From Deltaproteobacteria bacterium (GTDB lineage: Bacteria; UBA10199; DSSB01), in contig JAJFLL010000172.1 in assembly GCA_021772695.1 (NCBI GenBank), positions 1 to 8,208 of the forward strand: a stretch of DNA of 8,208 nt, in the 5' to 3' direction. This document shows positions 1-7,050 of the stretch, in pieces (position 1 is the stretch's first letter; each line of letters opens with the position of its first letter). A program made the translations under genes and the position numbers. The notes beneath the pieces are model-generated. The model saw only the letters and a program-made list of their open reading frames with translations, did no database searches and had not been told where the DNA came from.

Positions 1-1073
1 GGTATCTGAATAATATGTCGCCTGAAGGCAAAATGACTTATTTGTATCGCCCCGCGAGTGATAAGGTGTCGAAACAACACAATAATATGATTCGACAATG
101 GATGACGACCCTAGCCATGTTTCGACTGGGAAAATTTTTAGAAGATGAGGTATTACTCCAGGCTGCGGAAAAAAATCTAAGCTTTAACATCAAGACCTAT
201 TTGAAGAGAGATCCAGAAAAAGGGCTGGCCTATATTTATTTTCGCAAAAAAGCAAAATTGGGCTCGGCAGCTTTTGCAATGATGAGCCTTCTCGAAAGTC
301 AGACCAATCCAGAAAAAACAAAGCTCATAGAAGAATTAACGAAGTTAATTCTTCTACTTCACGATCCAAATGGTGCTTTTAAGACTTTTTATTTGCCGCC
401 AAACCGAAATGATAATCAGAATTTTTATCCAGGTGAGGCCCTCTTGGCCTTAATGACCCTATACGAATCTAATCCACAAGCTTACCAAAGCCTATTACCC
501 GTCGTTGAGAGTTCCTTTCAATACTATCGAAAATATTTTCGAAAAAACCCCAATCCCGCCTTTGTGCCCTGGCATACCATGGCCCTATACCGCCTCTTTC
601 AGGTAAATAAAAATAAGGAGATTTCTGATTTCATCTTTGAAATGAATGACTTCTTATTGGAAATTCAAAACACACCAAAAAGCATTAAAACCCCCGAGGC
701 TGATACCTTGGGGCGCTTTTATGACCCTAAAAAAAGGAAATATGGCCCACCGCACGCCTCGTCCACGGCGATATACACAGAAGGACTGTCTGACGCCTAT
801 CGCCTGGCCATACAATTGGGCGATACGAAACGGATTCAAAAATACGCCTATGGAGTTCAATGGGGCCTAAGGTCTCTGTTTCAACTTCAGTATGTGACTG
901 AAAATTCATTTTATATAAAAAATAGTTCAGCGGTATTGGGGGCTCTTGCCACTACGGTTTATAACGGAAATATTCGTGTTGATAATACCCAACACGCCAC
1001 CATGGCCTTTTTAAATTTTCTGGCTACAAACAACGGCGGGAAAACTCTACTGGAAGAGGCCAAGAAACCTTAA
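1..1073 (+). CDS. Uncharacterised alpha-helical (probable alpha/alpha-toroid) protein, 5'-truncated by the window edge
   Basis: The frame is open to the left edge: codons for Tyr-Leu-Asn-Asn precede the ATG at 15, and no ribosome binding site precedes that ATG. The true start is therefore probably upstream and ATG 15 internal. Numbering from ATG 15, the 352 visible residues are nearly all amphipathic helix, with aromatic- and glycine-containing turns. Notable segments are GKMTYLYRP (5-13), HNNMIRQWMTTLAM (22-35), FYPGEALLALMTLYE (137-151), IYTEGLSDAYRLA (253-265) and RVDNTQHATMAFLNFL (321-336). Repeated helix pairs of this kind are typical of alpha/alpha-barrel sugar-processing enzymes and terpenoid-cyclase-like toroids. 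I cannot assign a specific family or reaction. There is no cysteine, which argues against a LanC-type zinc site, and the visible part has no membrane helix. It ends in a TAATG overlap with the MFS gene, so the two products probably act together. Its base composition is more AT-rich than that of the genes to its right. Confidence 0.75.
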   Translation, partial: YLNNMSPEGKMTYLYRPASDKVSKQHNNMIRQWMTTLAMFRLGKFLEDEVLLQAAEKNLSFNIKTYLKRDPEKGLAYIYFRKKAKLGSAAFAMMSLLESQTNPEKTKLIEELTKLILLLHDPNGAFKTFYLPPNRNDNQNFYPGEALLALMTLYESNPQAYQSLLPVVESSFQYYRKYFRKNPNPAFVPWHTMALYRLFQVNKNKEISDFIFEMNDFLLEIQNTPKSIKTPEADTLGRFYDPKKRKYGPPHASSTAIYTEGLSDAYRLAIQLGDTKRIQKYAYGVQWGLRSLFQLQYVTENSFYIKNSSAVLGALATTVYNGNIRVDNTQHATMAFLNFLATNNGGKTLLEEAKKP

Positions 1074-1075
1074 TG
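1071..1075 (+). promoter_or_regulatory. TAATG stop/start overlap (translational coupling)
   Basis: The TAA stop of the helical-protein gene (1071-1073) shares its last A with the ATG of the MFS gene (1073-1075). The best purine-rich stretch upstream, GGAAGAGG at 1052-1059, ends 13 nt before the ATG, which is further than ideal. Re-initiation by ribosomes finishing the first gene is therefore the likely route of translation. The overlap is seen directly; coupling is inferred from it. Confidence 0.8.
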
Positions 1076-2488
1076 CCCACCTATCTCGATTTATTTCGAC
1101 CCGGTAGGGCCTCTTTAAGTCTGGCCCTATTGACCGCCATCACCCTGGTAGCCCTTGATGTTCTAATCGTCGGCACCGTTCTACCAACACTATTAGAAAA
1201 TTTCGGCGGCATCAGTTTATACGCCTGGGCCCTAGGCGCCTATAACCTCGGGAATTTTGCCACCATTCCCATATTCAGTGTCTTGACGGGTAAATGGGGC
1301 GGACGAGGTGCCTTTTCATTGGCCTTAGGAATCTTTTTATTGGGCGCCTTGGTAGGGACGATTGCCTCCAGCATGGAAATGATCGTGGTGGCTCGGCTGC
1401 TGCAAGGTCTCGGTGCGGGAGGTTTCTTCGCCATTCCCTTCGCCTTAATCGCTAGGTTTTATCCGAGCGATCTACAACCACGCGCCGTAGGATTAGTCTC
1501 TTCGGTTTGGGGTGTCTCGGCTTTGTTGGGACCCATAGCCGGGGCAATTATTTTAAAATATTTGGGGTGGCGCTGGGTCTTCGCTTTTAACCTTCCGGTT
1601 GGTATCGGCATCTGGCTGTTGGCCCTATTTTCATTACGCGGCGAAGGGAAGCCACCCGAACCCAAGGCCCAGGTCAATTGGGTGGGTCCCCTATTATTTG
1701 CCGTCTGGACTGCGCTATTTTTAGAAGCACTCGCACACCGGTTCCCATTTAATTTAGTTTTATTATTGTCAGGCGGTTTGAGCTTCTTTGTTTTTTGGCA
1801 ATATGAAGGCAGGCAAGTTAATCCGACGATTCCCCGAGAGGTATGGTCTCCAAAAAAACCCTTGGGTGTGGCATTTCTCGCAATGGCGCTAAGTGCCATT
1901 GCCTTTGGCGGAGCAGAAACCTATTTGCCATTATTACTTCAAGGCTTGTATCAAAAGTCTCCCTTAGAGGCCGGGGCCATTCTCACGGTAGGTTCCATTG
2001 GTTGGTCCTTTACATCAGTGATCATCGCCAAATACGCCAACCATCCTAGAAGCCTAGCTGTTTGGGGATCCATGTTATTGGCCCTGGGTTTACTTGGCCT
2101 GGTGGGAATTTTTGCCCTGCATAATTTTATGTTCGGAATTTATATATTCTGGTTTATCAGCGGAATCGGTATGGGAATGGTAGTGCCGACTTACAATACA
2201 CGTGCCATCGATTTAAAAAATCGATTTCCCGATGGAGTGGCAACAGGCAGCGTTCTACTGGGAATGACTTGGGGTTTTGCCTTAGGAGCTCCCTTGGCCG
2301 GCGTAGCAGCCGGTTGGGGATTCGGAAAACATTTTAACCCCCAAGGCCTCTCACAAGGTCTCTTACCTGCCCTTTCCGAAGCAGCTTTACATCGCGGAGG
2401 CCTCTATGCCCTGGTCACTTGCCTGTTTTTCATTGGACTGTCGTTGGTGATTGCCAGACGCCTGCCCACCACACGAGAAATTTTATAG
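1073..2488 (+). CDS. MFS transporter, DHA2 (14-helix, EmrB/QacA-like) family
   Basis: This 471-residue inner-membrane protein is very hydrophobic, with about 14 predictable helices (roughly 14-43, 52-72, 80-98, 104-127, 139-161, 167-187, 203-218, 225-243, 263-285, 300-318, 327-348, 354-376, 390-413, 444-461). That count is characteristic of DHA2 drug:H+ antiporters. Helix 1 carries LDVLIVGTVLPTL (29-41) with the membrane Asp29 typical of DHA2. Helix 4 has the motif-B pattern ARLLQGLGAGG with Arg108. Helix 5 has the antiporter motif C, GVSALLGPIAGA (147-158). The motif-A loop after helix 2 is degenerate (GKWGGRGAF, 73-81) and lacks the usual Asp. By family it would export small molecules using the proton gradient, but the substrate is unknown. 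Coupling to the upstream helical protein suggests export of, or tolerance to, something that protein handles. The ATG at 1073 is the only sensible start. The stop overlaps the convergent gene. Confidence 0.92.
   Translation: MPTYLDLFRPGRASLSLALLTAITLVALDVLIVGTVLPTLLENFGGISLYAWALGAYNLGNFATIPIFSVLTGKWGGRGAFSLALGIFLLGALVGTIASSMEMIVVARLLQGLGAGGFFAIPFALIARFYPSDLQPRAVGLVSSVWGVSALLGPIAGAIILKYLGWRWVFAFNLPVGIGIWLLALFSLRGEGKPPEPKAQVNWVGPLLFAVWTALFLEALAHRFPFNLVLLLSGGLSFFVFWQYEGRQVNPTIPREVWSPKKPLGVAFLAMALSAIAFGGAETYLPLLLQGLYQKSPLEAGAILTVGSIGWSFTSVIIAKYANHPRSLAVWGSMLLALGLLGLVGIFALHNFMFGIYIFWFISGIGMGMVVPTYNTRAIDLKNRFPDGVATGSVLLGMTWGFALGAPLAGVAAGWGFGKHFNPQGLSQGLLPALSEAALHRGGLYALVTCLFFIGLSLVIARRLPTTREIL
2483..2488. 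other. Convergent tail-to-tail overlap of two genes
   Basis: The MFS stop TAG (2486-2488, plus) and the stop TAA of the 795-residue protein (2483-2485, minus) sit side by side, so the reading frames overlap by 6 bp. There is no intergenic space for a bidirectional terminator, and I see no GC-rich hairpin with a T-run just beyond either stop. Transcripts of the two blocks probably overlap at their 3' ends. Confidence 0.85.
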
Positions 2489-4870
2489 AAAATCGGCGAT
2501 AGCTTCTAAACTTTCAGCCGTGGAAATTTCACCGCGGCGCCGTAGGAATTGAGCCAGACCACGATAGACCTCAGGCAATTCGTGGCCTTGATCCAAAAGG
2601 TAGCTCAGTTGACGTTCCGCCTTCCTCCAGGCCTGGGGATTTTCTCCAGATTGGGCTGCATATCGCTGGTAGGCCTTGACGGCTTCGATAATATTACCCT
2701 CCCCTTGGAACACCTTGGCCAAATGAAAATGACCGGAAGGGTGTGCTGCAGCCAAAACATCGGCCATTTGCAGACTTTCTCTGGCCTCAATAAAGTTGCT
2801 GCGGGCCGTTGAGATTCGAGCCATATGATGAAAATATAATCCTACCGCATCGGTAATGGATCGAGCCTTGATCTCAGGAAAATTTTCCGGTCGCAGATAA
2901 TAACTACGGGGCAAGAGCGCATATTGAGAAGTCGTTTCAATGGCCCCACCACCGGCAGTAGCGAGATAGACGTGGTTGGGTAAAACTCCAAGTTTCACTT
3001 CTCGCCCCAGAAGTGAGGCAAAATGCGAAAATAAAATAGAAAAACTAACACAGTTGCCATGGCCGTTCAAAAGCAGCTCGGAAAGAAAACTTCCGTCTTC
3101 AGCGGCGTAATGGTTGAGGCGATTTTGGTTCAAGAATTCGCGAACCAAATATAAATCATGGTAATAATCCCTTAAATTGGAATTATTTCGAATGGAGGCA
3201 TTAAAATCGATCATTTCTCCTTTTAATTGGAAAATATTGTCGAAGCCCCTAATGCCCAGATTGCGAATATGCAGGAGAAAACCTTCCAACCCCTGACTTC
3301 CCTGTTCACCTTGAGACAATTGCTTGCCCCATTGATTGATGGCTTGTTCTATTTCGGGAGTAGTTACATCGGCCCTACGGGATTCTGACCATTCTGAAAA
3401 ATATTGATTCATGGCCTCGAGGCGCGATTTGGCCTCAGCCACCGGCAACCCATCCTGCCCCCTAAAACCTTCATATTCGAGCAACAAATTCAGTAATCCG
3501 CCCTCTCGATGGTATCCCTGAACGACTCGCTTCAGTCGGGTCGGGGTTAAGCGAGGTAATAGATCGGCCGCCAATTCCACATCCCCTAAAAGGCCTTTTA
3601 CCGTAACCGACCGAGTGCGACTGATCGGATGACCGTGACTGCCTTGGGAACCTGGTGCCTCGTCCTTCAAAGAACTCATTTGCAGAAGTCCCAAACGCTC
3701 ACCCAAAGCACTGTCAGGAGCAAAAAATTCGCCGTGGATTCCTCCAGCCAAGGCCATGGCGCCGTGAGGTCCAGGTCGCCATCCCGGCCAGTTCCAAGTC
3801 AATCGTTCGGTCGAGGTTTCCATACGTGATAGGGCTCCCCAAAACCGAGGACCTAAGACTCGGTGGGCCAATGCTCCGGCACCCAAGAGTTGAATTCCCG
3901 TGGTCAAGGTATGAAAGGCGGCATGTTGGTCAGCACCTTCTGGAGCCAAGCCCCAATTAGGACCTATTCGATAGTAAGCATAGAGACCGGTGATATTTCC
4001 TAATGCGCCCAAGGCGCGCTGGGATCCTAGAACCCAAGGGTCACTGGTGAGAATCCTTCCCCGTAAGGGATGAACCCCGTGACCTAAATTGAAGATGCCT
4101 CGAAAGGTGGCACTGCCGATTTTGACTGCACCCAACATGGCTGCCGTCATCAGTAGGTCTTGGGGAATGCGGGAGGAGTCGACGCCATGATTACCAAATA
4201 ACAAGCTTTCGGTAAGGTGGCTGGCGCCATGCAAGGCCAAGACCTCAGTGGCAAAGGCACCACTATGTGCCCCCAAAAAAGCCCAGTTGGGATTGCGCAG
4301 GAGGTGCCCTGCGGGAAGCCGGCGGAAATTTCTGAGCAAGGTAAATCGCGTCAGTCCTGAGGCCAAACTGCCCGCAGCCAATCCAGCCATCATGGAGGGC
4401 CGGGTCACTTCCTGAATTAAAGTTTCGGAAGCCAGTTCCATGCGCTCACCAAGGGGACCACTTCCCGACAATAAAGTCATTTTTTCTTGAGCATCACGAC
4501 GGAGCGGAACGGGTGCCGTAGACTCGGCTGACCCAATGGATTCGAGTAGAACCCCGCTTAACATGGGATTTTCGTGTCGCAACTCCCAAGCCAAGCTAAG
4601 TAGATCTTGAAAGAATAATTGGGAATCGCTCTCTTCTAATAGCGATAGTAACGGCAAACGAGCTCGCCCCAAGGCCACAGAGGTACCGTTGATGTGGAGA
4701 GCAGCATCCGAATTCAAATGGTCGTGAATCTGGGCCGTAGCAGCGCGATTGGGGGATAAATGAAGGGCTCGAGCCAAGTGGTTGGAGGCGGAGAAATCCC
4801 TTAAGGATGTCGATCCTTGGTCCGCCCCTGCCAGTGCCCCCGGAATAGCTCTGGCCGTTGAATACACCAA
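2483..4870 (-). CDS. Large protein with transglutaminase-like (Cys-His-Glu) domain and C-terminal helical (TPR-like) repeats
   Basis: This is a 795-residue protein of unknown function with no signal peptide. Residues about 1-155 are a helical N-terminal region. About 155-350 is Gly/Ala-rich with several hydrophobic helices (for example 160-175, 197-226, 238-262, 318-339), interrupted by charged residues and so not clearly membrane-spanning. A polar linker follows at about 395-420. Residues about 430-660 look like a transglutaminase/SirB1-like domain: GHGNCVSFSILFSHFASLLG (Cys607), PNHVYLA (His633) and AIETT (Glu645) are in the order and spacing of a papain-like triad. Cys607 is the only cysteine in the protein, which supports a dedicated catalytic role. 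About 675-795 is a run of helix pairs resembling TPR (for example GHFHLAKVFQGEGNIIEAVKAY, split around 713-734). Such domains act as proteases, amidases or protein-binding pseudoenzymes; I cannot say which. The start is TTG at 4870 or GTG at 4867. GTG is 8 nt from a GAGG and may be the real one. Confidence 0.85.
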   Translation of the reverse strand: MVYSTARAIPGALAGADQGSTSLRDFSASNHLARALHLSPNRAATAQIHDHLNSDAALHINGTSVALGRARLPLLSLLEESDSQLFFQDLLSLAWELRHENPMLSGVLLESIGSAESTAPVPLRRDAQEKMTLLSGSGPLGERMELASETLIQEVTRPSMMAGLAAGSLASGLTRFTLLRNFRRLPAGHLLRNPNWAFLGAHSGAFATEVLALHGASHLTESLLFGNHGVDSSRIPQDLLMTAAMLGAVKIGSATFRGIFNLGHGVHPLRGRILTSDPWVLGSQRALGALGNITGLYAYYRIGPNWGLAPEGADQHAAFHTLTTGIQLLGAGALAHRVLGPRFWGALSRMETSTERLTWNWPGWRPGPHGAMALAGGIHGEFFAPDSALGERLGLLQMSSLKDEAPGSQGSHGHPISRTRSVTVKGLLGDVELAADLLPRLTPTRLKRVVQGYHREGGLLNLLLEYEGFRGQDGLPVAEAKSRLEAMNQYFSEWSESRRADVTTPEIEQAINQWGKQLSQGEQGSQGLEGFLLHIRNLGIRGFDNIFQLKGEMIDFNASIRNNSNLRDYYHDLYLVREFLNQNRLNHYAAEDGSFLSELLLNGHGNCVSFSILFSHFASLLGREVKLGVLPNHVYLATAGGGAIETTSQYALLPRSYYLRPENFPEIKARSITDAVGLYFHHMARISTARSNFIEARESLQMADVLAAAHPSGHFHLAKVFQGEGNIIEAVKAYQRYAAQSGENPQAWRKAERQLSYLLDQGHELPEVYRGLAQFLRRRGEISTAESLEAIADFL

Positions 4871-4875
4871 ATTTG

Positions 4876-4879
4876 CCTC
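4876..4879 (-). promoter_or_regulatory. Shine-Dalgarno GAGG deciding between tandem TTG/GTG starts
   Basis: On the minus strand, ACGAGG precedes two adjacent possible start codons. TTG at 4870-4868 lies 5 nt after the GAGG and GTG at 4867-4865 lies 8 nt after it. Both spacings are usable; the GTG has the more typical spacing and is generally the commoner start. The in-frame stop TAA at 4891-4889 rules out a start further upstream. The same GAGG lies inside one arm of an 8-bp inverted repeat. Confidence 0.6.
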
Positions 4880-4955
4880 GTCAAAACTTTATCAAAAAAG
4901 ATGAAGTGAGGCGTTATCGGCGAGTTTGTGACGAGGTTGCCCCAAGGGGATAACG
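4876..4955 (-). promoter_or_regulatory. Candidate structured 5' leader (pseudoknot topology) covering the ribosome binding site
   Basis: Read 5'->3' on the minus strand, CGTTATC (4955-4949) is perfectly complementary to GATAACG (4918-4912), and CCTCGTCA (4936-4929) to TGACGAGG (4883-4876). The order is arm1, arm2, arm1', arm2', which is that of an H-type pseudoknot or of two mutually exclusive hairpins. The first stem could be extended past a bulge by GGC (4941-4939) pairing with GCC (4921-4919), leaving CCTCGTCA in the apical loop. The last arm contains the GAGG Shine-Dalgarno, so pairing would hide it. I do not recognise a known riboswitch class. The complementarity is seen; the fold and function are inferred. 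Confidence 0.35.
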
Positions 4956-5010
4956 AGAAAATAGATTAGAAAAACATGTATAAGTATTTGATTTTAAATA
5001 TTTTTAAAGA

Positions 5011-7014
5011 TTATTTTTTCATTTCCTGGAGTCGCCCTAGGCAGGAATCGAGATCCTGGGTGGGGGCTTCACAGCTCTGCCCCTCACACCAATACAAGGT
5101 GGGCTGACCGGTAGGTGCAAGCTTGCCTCTTAAAATAGCCGGCCGATTCTCTCCGGGTTTGCCGATGGCTAAGGTCAAACGAGGGGAAAAGGTCTCACCC
5201 ACTTTTTGCAACCAAGGTTGCAAATCGGCAATTTTCCCATCGGTCACCAAGGCCCAAGTTGGGGAGGGCCCCAGCAAATAATCATAGGCCAAAAGGATCT
5301 GGGCAAAGGCGGTGGGATATTCCACTACGAGGCGAGAGAAGGCCCGTAGTACCTTTAACCCGTCTTCGTGCCAATTCTCCCGTAGATCTAATTCGCCAAA
5401 ACGAAGCAGATTCAGGGCACTGACGCCATTGGCATTGGGGAGGGCCCCATCCATGCCTTCCATAGTGCGCACCAAGAGATTGGGGTCTTGCCCATCGGTA
5501 AAATAAAAGGCGCCGCGAGCGGCATCCCAAAATTTTTCGATCTGAGTTTCTTGAAGCTTTAATGCAAATTCCAGGGTGGATGGCGAATAATCGCAAGCGT
5601 AAAGATCTAGTAGGCCTTCGATTAGGTAGGCATAATCTTCGAGCCGAGCTGAAAATTTGGCTTCTTTGTCTCGGTACCGGGCCAGCAATTCACCAGAAAC
5701 CCACAAGTTCCTTTGGATAAATTCTGCGGCTTTGGTGGCGGCCATTAAATAACTTTTTTCACCGGTGACCCGGTAGGCCTTGGCCATGGCCCGAATCATC
5801 AGGCCATTCCATGAACTTAAAATCTTATCGTCCTTATGGGGATGCACCCTACTCTCTCGTACCTTAAGCAGTTTGGCATGGGCCGATTGAAGGATCGGAT
5901 CATCCTTTTCTTCCCAAGCAAATTGGGGAAGAAAATTAAAATGGTTGGTGGCGTTTTCGAAATTTCCCTCTCGAGTGATGCCGTAAATACGACGCAGGGC
6001 CGTAAATTCCTCGTCGGTTAAAATTTGGGTTAATTCCTCATAATTCCAAACGTAATACTTACCCTCTTCTCCTTCGCTGTCGGCATCTTGAGCAGAGTAA
6101 AAACCGCCTTCGGGTGAAGTCATTTCTTTCAAAACATAATTTAAGGTTTCTCTGGCTACCCGCTCAAACAAGGTGATACCTGTCAATTGAAAGGCCTCGA
6201 GATAGGTATGAGCCAGTAAAGCATTATCGTAGAGCATCTTTTCAAAATGAGGAATCATCCATCGCTCATCCACAGAGTATCGGGCAAAACCTCCTCCCAA
6301 ATGATCAAAAAGACCTCCGTGGGCCATCTTTTCTAAGGTATGCACGGCCATTTGCAAGGCTGCCTCGTTTTGGGATCGTTCGTGGATCCGTAACAACAAA
6401 CTGATCTGGGGGGAATGGGGAAACTTTGGTGCATTGCTAAAACCGCCCCAAGCCTGATCGAAATTACCCTCGGTTTGTTTAAAAAATTTTTCTAACAACC
6501 CTTCATTCAAGTCGGAGCCACTCATGTCGGCGGCCTTTTGCGCCTTAAGGTGTTCGACTAAGGATACCCCAGACTCGATCACTTTGGCCTGGTCTGCTTC
6601 CCATAATTGACGAATTTGTTTTAGGATGTAGAGAAAATTATCTTTAGGCCAATAGGTTCCGCCAAAAAATGGTGTTAATTGGGGTGTTAAAAAGACACTT
6701 AGGGGCCACCCACCTCGTTGCCCCATGGCATGAACCGCGCCCATGTAGATTTCATCAACATCGGGGCGTTCTTCGCGGTCTAAATTAAAACTAAAAAAAT
6801 GGGTATTGAGATAGTCTGCTACCTCATTGTCCTCAAAACTCTGATGGGCCATGACATGGCACCAATGGCAGGTGGAATATCCGACACTAAGGAAGATAGG
6901 TTTTTTTTCGGCTCGGGCCGCTTGAAAGGCGGCATCTCCCCAGGCGTACCAGTGGACAGGGTTATCCTGATGTTGCAATAAATACGGTGATTTTTCTTCG
7001 GATAGCCGGTTCAA
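5011..7014 (-). CDS. DUF255 / YyaL-type protein: thioredoxin-fold N-terminal domain plus (alpha/alpha)6 barrel
   Basis: This 667-residue protein belongs to the family of Bacillus YyaL and human SPATA20 (Thioredox_DsbH, DUF255). The start of the thioredoxin-like domain is unmistakable: [17 protein letters not shown] (9-25), the CHWC active-site pair (Cys49, Cys52), [15 protein letters not shown] (77-91), [11 protein letters not shown] (101-111) and GGTYWP (118-123). The second part is an N-acylglucosamine 2-epimerase-like helical barrel: [17 protein letters not shown] (233-249), [11 protein letters not shown] (255-265), [19 protein letters not shown] (305-323), [17 protein letters not shown] (395-411) and [15 protein letters not shown] (458-472). 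Length and motifs are normal and nothing is broken. The biochemical role of the family is not established; a redox or sugar-linked function is only inferred from the folds. No signal peptide is visible, so it is probably cytoplasmic. It lies 36 bp downstream of acs on the same strand, probably in one operon. The start is TTG at 7014, with a possible rarer in-frame ATT at 7023. Confidence 0.95.
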   Translation of the reverse strand: MNRLSEEKSPYLLQHQDNPVHWYAWGDAAFQAARAEKKPIFLSVGYSTCHWCHVMAHQSFEDNEVADYLNTHFFSFNLDREERPDVDEIYMGAVHAMGQRGGWPLSVFLTPQLTPFFGGTYWPKDNFLYILKQIRQLWEADQAKVIESGVSLVEHLKAQKAADMSGSDLNEGLLEKFFKQTEGNFDQAWGGFSNAPKFPHSPQISLLLRIHERSQNEAALQMAVHTLEKMAHGGLFDHLGGGFARYSVDERWMIPHFEKMLYDNALLAHTYLEAFQLTGITLFERVARETLNYVLKEMTSPEGGFYSAQDADSEGEEGKYYVWNYEELTQILTDEEFTALRRIYGITREGNFENATNHFNFLPQFAWEEKDDPILQSAHAKLLKVRESRVHPHKDDKILSSWNGLMIRAMAKAYRVTGEKSYLMAATKAAEFIQRNLWVSGELLARYRDKEAKFSARLEDYAYLIEGLLDLYACDYSPSTLEFALKLQETQIEKFWDAARGAFYFTDGQDPNLLVRTMEGMDGALPNANGVSALNLLRFGELDLRENWHEDGLKVLRAFSRLVVEYPTAFAQILLAYDYLLGPSPTWALVTDGKIADLQPWLQKVGETFSPRLTLAIGKPGENRPAILRGKLAPTGQPTLYWCEGQSCEAPTQDLDSCLGRLQEMKK

Positions 7015-7029
7015 AGATTTAATAACGGT

Positions 7030-7040
7030 CTTCCTTTCCT
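7030..7040 (-). promoter_or_regulatory. Purine-rich Shine-Dalgarno for the DUF255 gene, ambiguous start
   Basis: AGGAAAGGAAG (7040-7030, minus) sits in the 36-bp gap after acs. It ends 15 nt before the TTG at 7014, which is long, but only 6 nt before an in-frame ATT at 7023, which is ideal spacing for a very rare start codon. The next codons upstream contain an in-frame TAG at 7041-7039, so no other start is possible. Family members usually begin a few residues before the NRL..E.SPYL motif, which fits either choice. Confidence 0.5.
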
Positions 7041-7050
7041 AAAACGAAGG

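Larger units (their letters stand above)
4871..5010 (-). other. Intergenic region between the DUF255 gene and the 795-residue protein gene
   Basis: The upstream half (about 4956-5010) is strongly AT-rich. It holds a weak A/T-only hairpin, TTTAAA-AATA-TTTAAA (5008-4993), not followed by a T-run, so I do not call it a terminator. A TATACA at 4982-4977 could be a -10 element, which would place the transcription start near 4970 and give a leader of about 100 nt, but I find no convincing -35 partner. The downstream half carries the interleaved inverted repeats. Either read-through from the acs/DUF255 unit or a separate promoter here could drive the downstream gene. Confidence 0.4.

Noticed and set aside
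15..17. ATG at 15 as the true start of the first gene
   Set aside because: The frame is open to the left edge and no Shine-Dalgarno precedes this ATG. It is kept only as a reference point for numbering.
1459..1899. Antisense 146-codon open frame opposite the MFS gene
   Set aside because: Its composition is low-complexity (Pro, Lys, Asn, Arg), it resembles no family, and it lies wholly inside a strongly supported MFS gene, so it is a shadow frame.
3655..3960. Plus-strand 101-codon open frame opposite the 795-residue protein gene
   Set aside because: It has no recognisable domain, the translation looks random (rich in Arg, Pro, Ser), and the opposite strand has coherent helix and domain patterns.
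4942..4949. CCCC-GGGG self-complementary core (CCAAGGGG on the plus strand) as a terminator
   Set aside because: The stem is about 3-4 bp with a 2-4 nt loop and no T-run follows on either strand, so it does not fit an intrinsic terminator.
4993..5008. TTTAAA-AATA-TTTAAA hairpin as terminator of the acs/DUF255 unit
   Set aside because: The stem is only A/T pairs and no T-run follows on the minus strand, so it would be too weak.
5282..5596. 104-codon minus-strand open frame within the DUF255 gene
   Set aside because: It is a frame-shifted reading of a well-conserved gene, with no sensible product.
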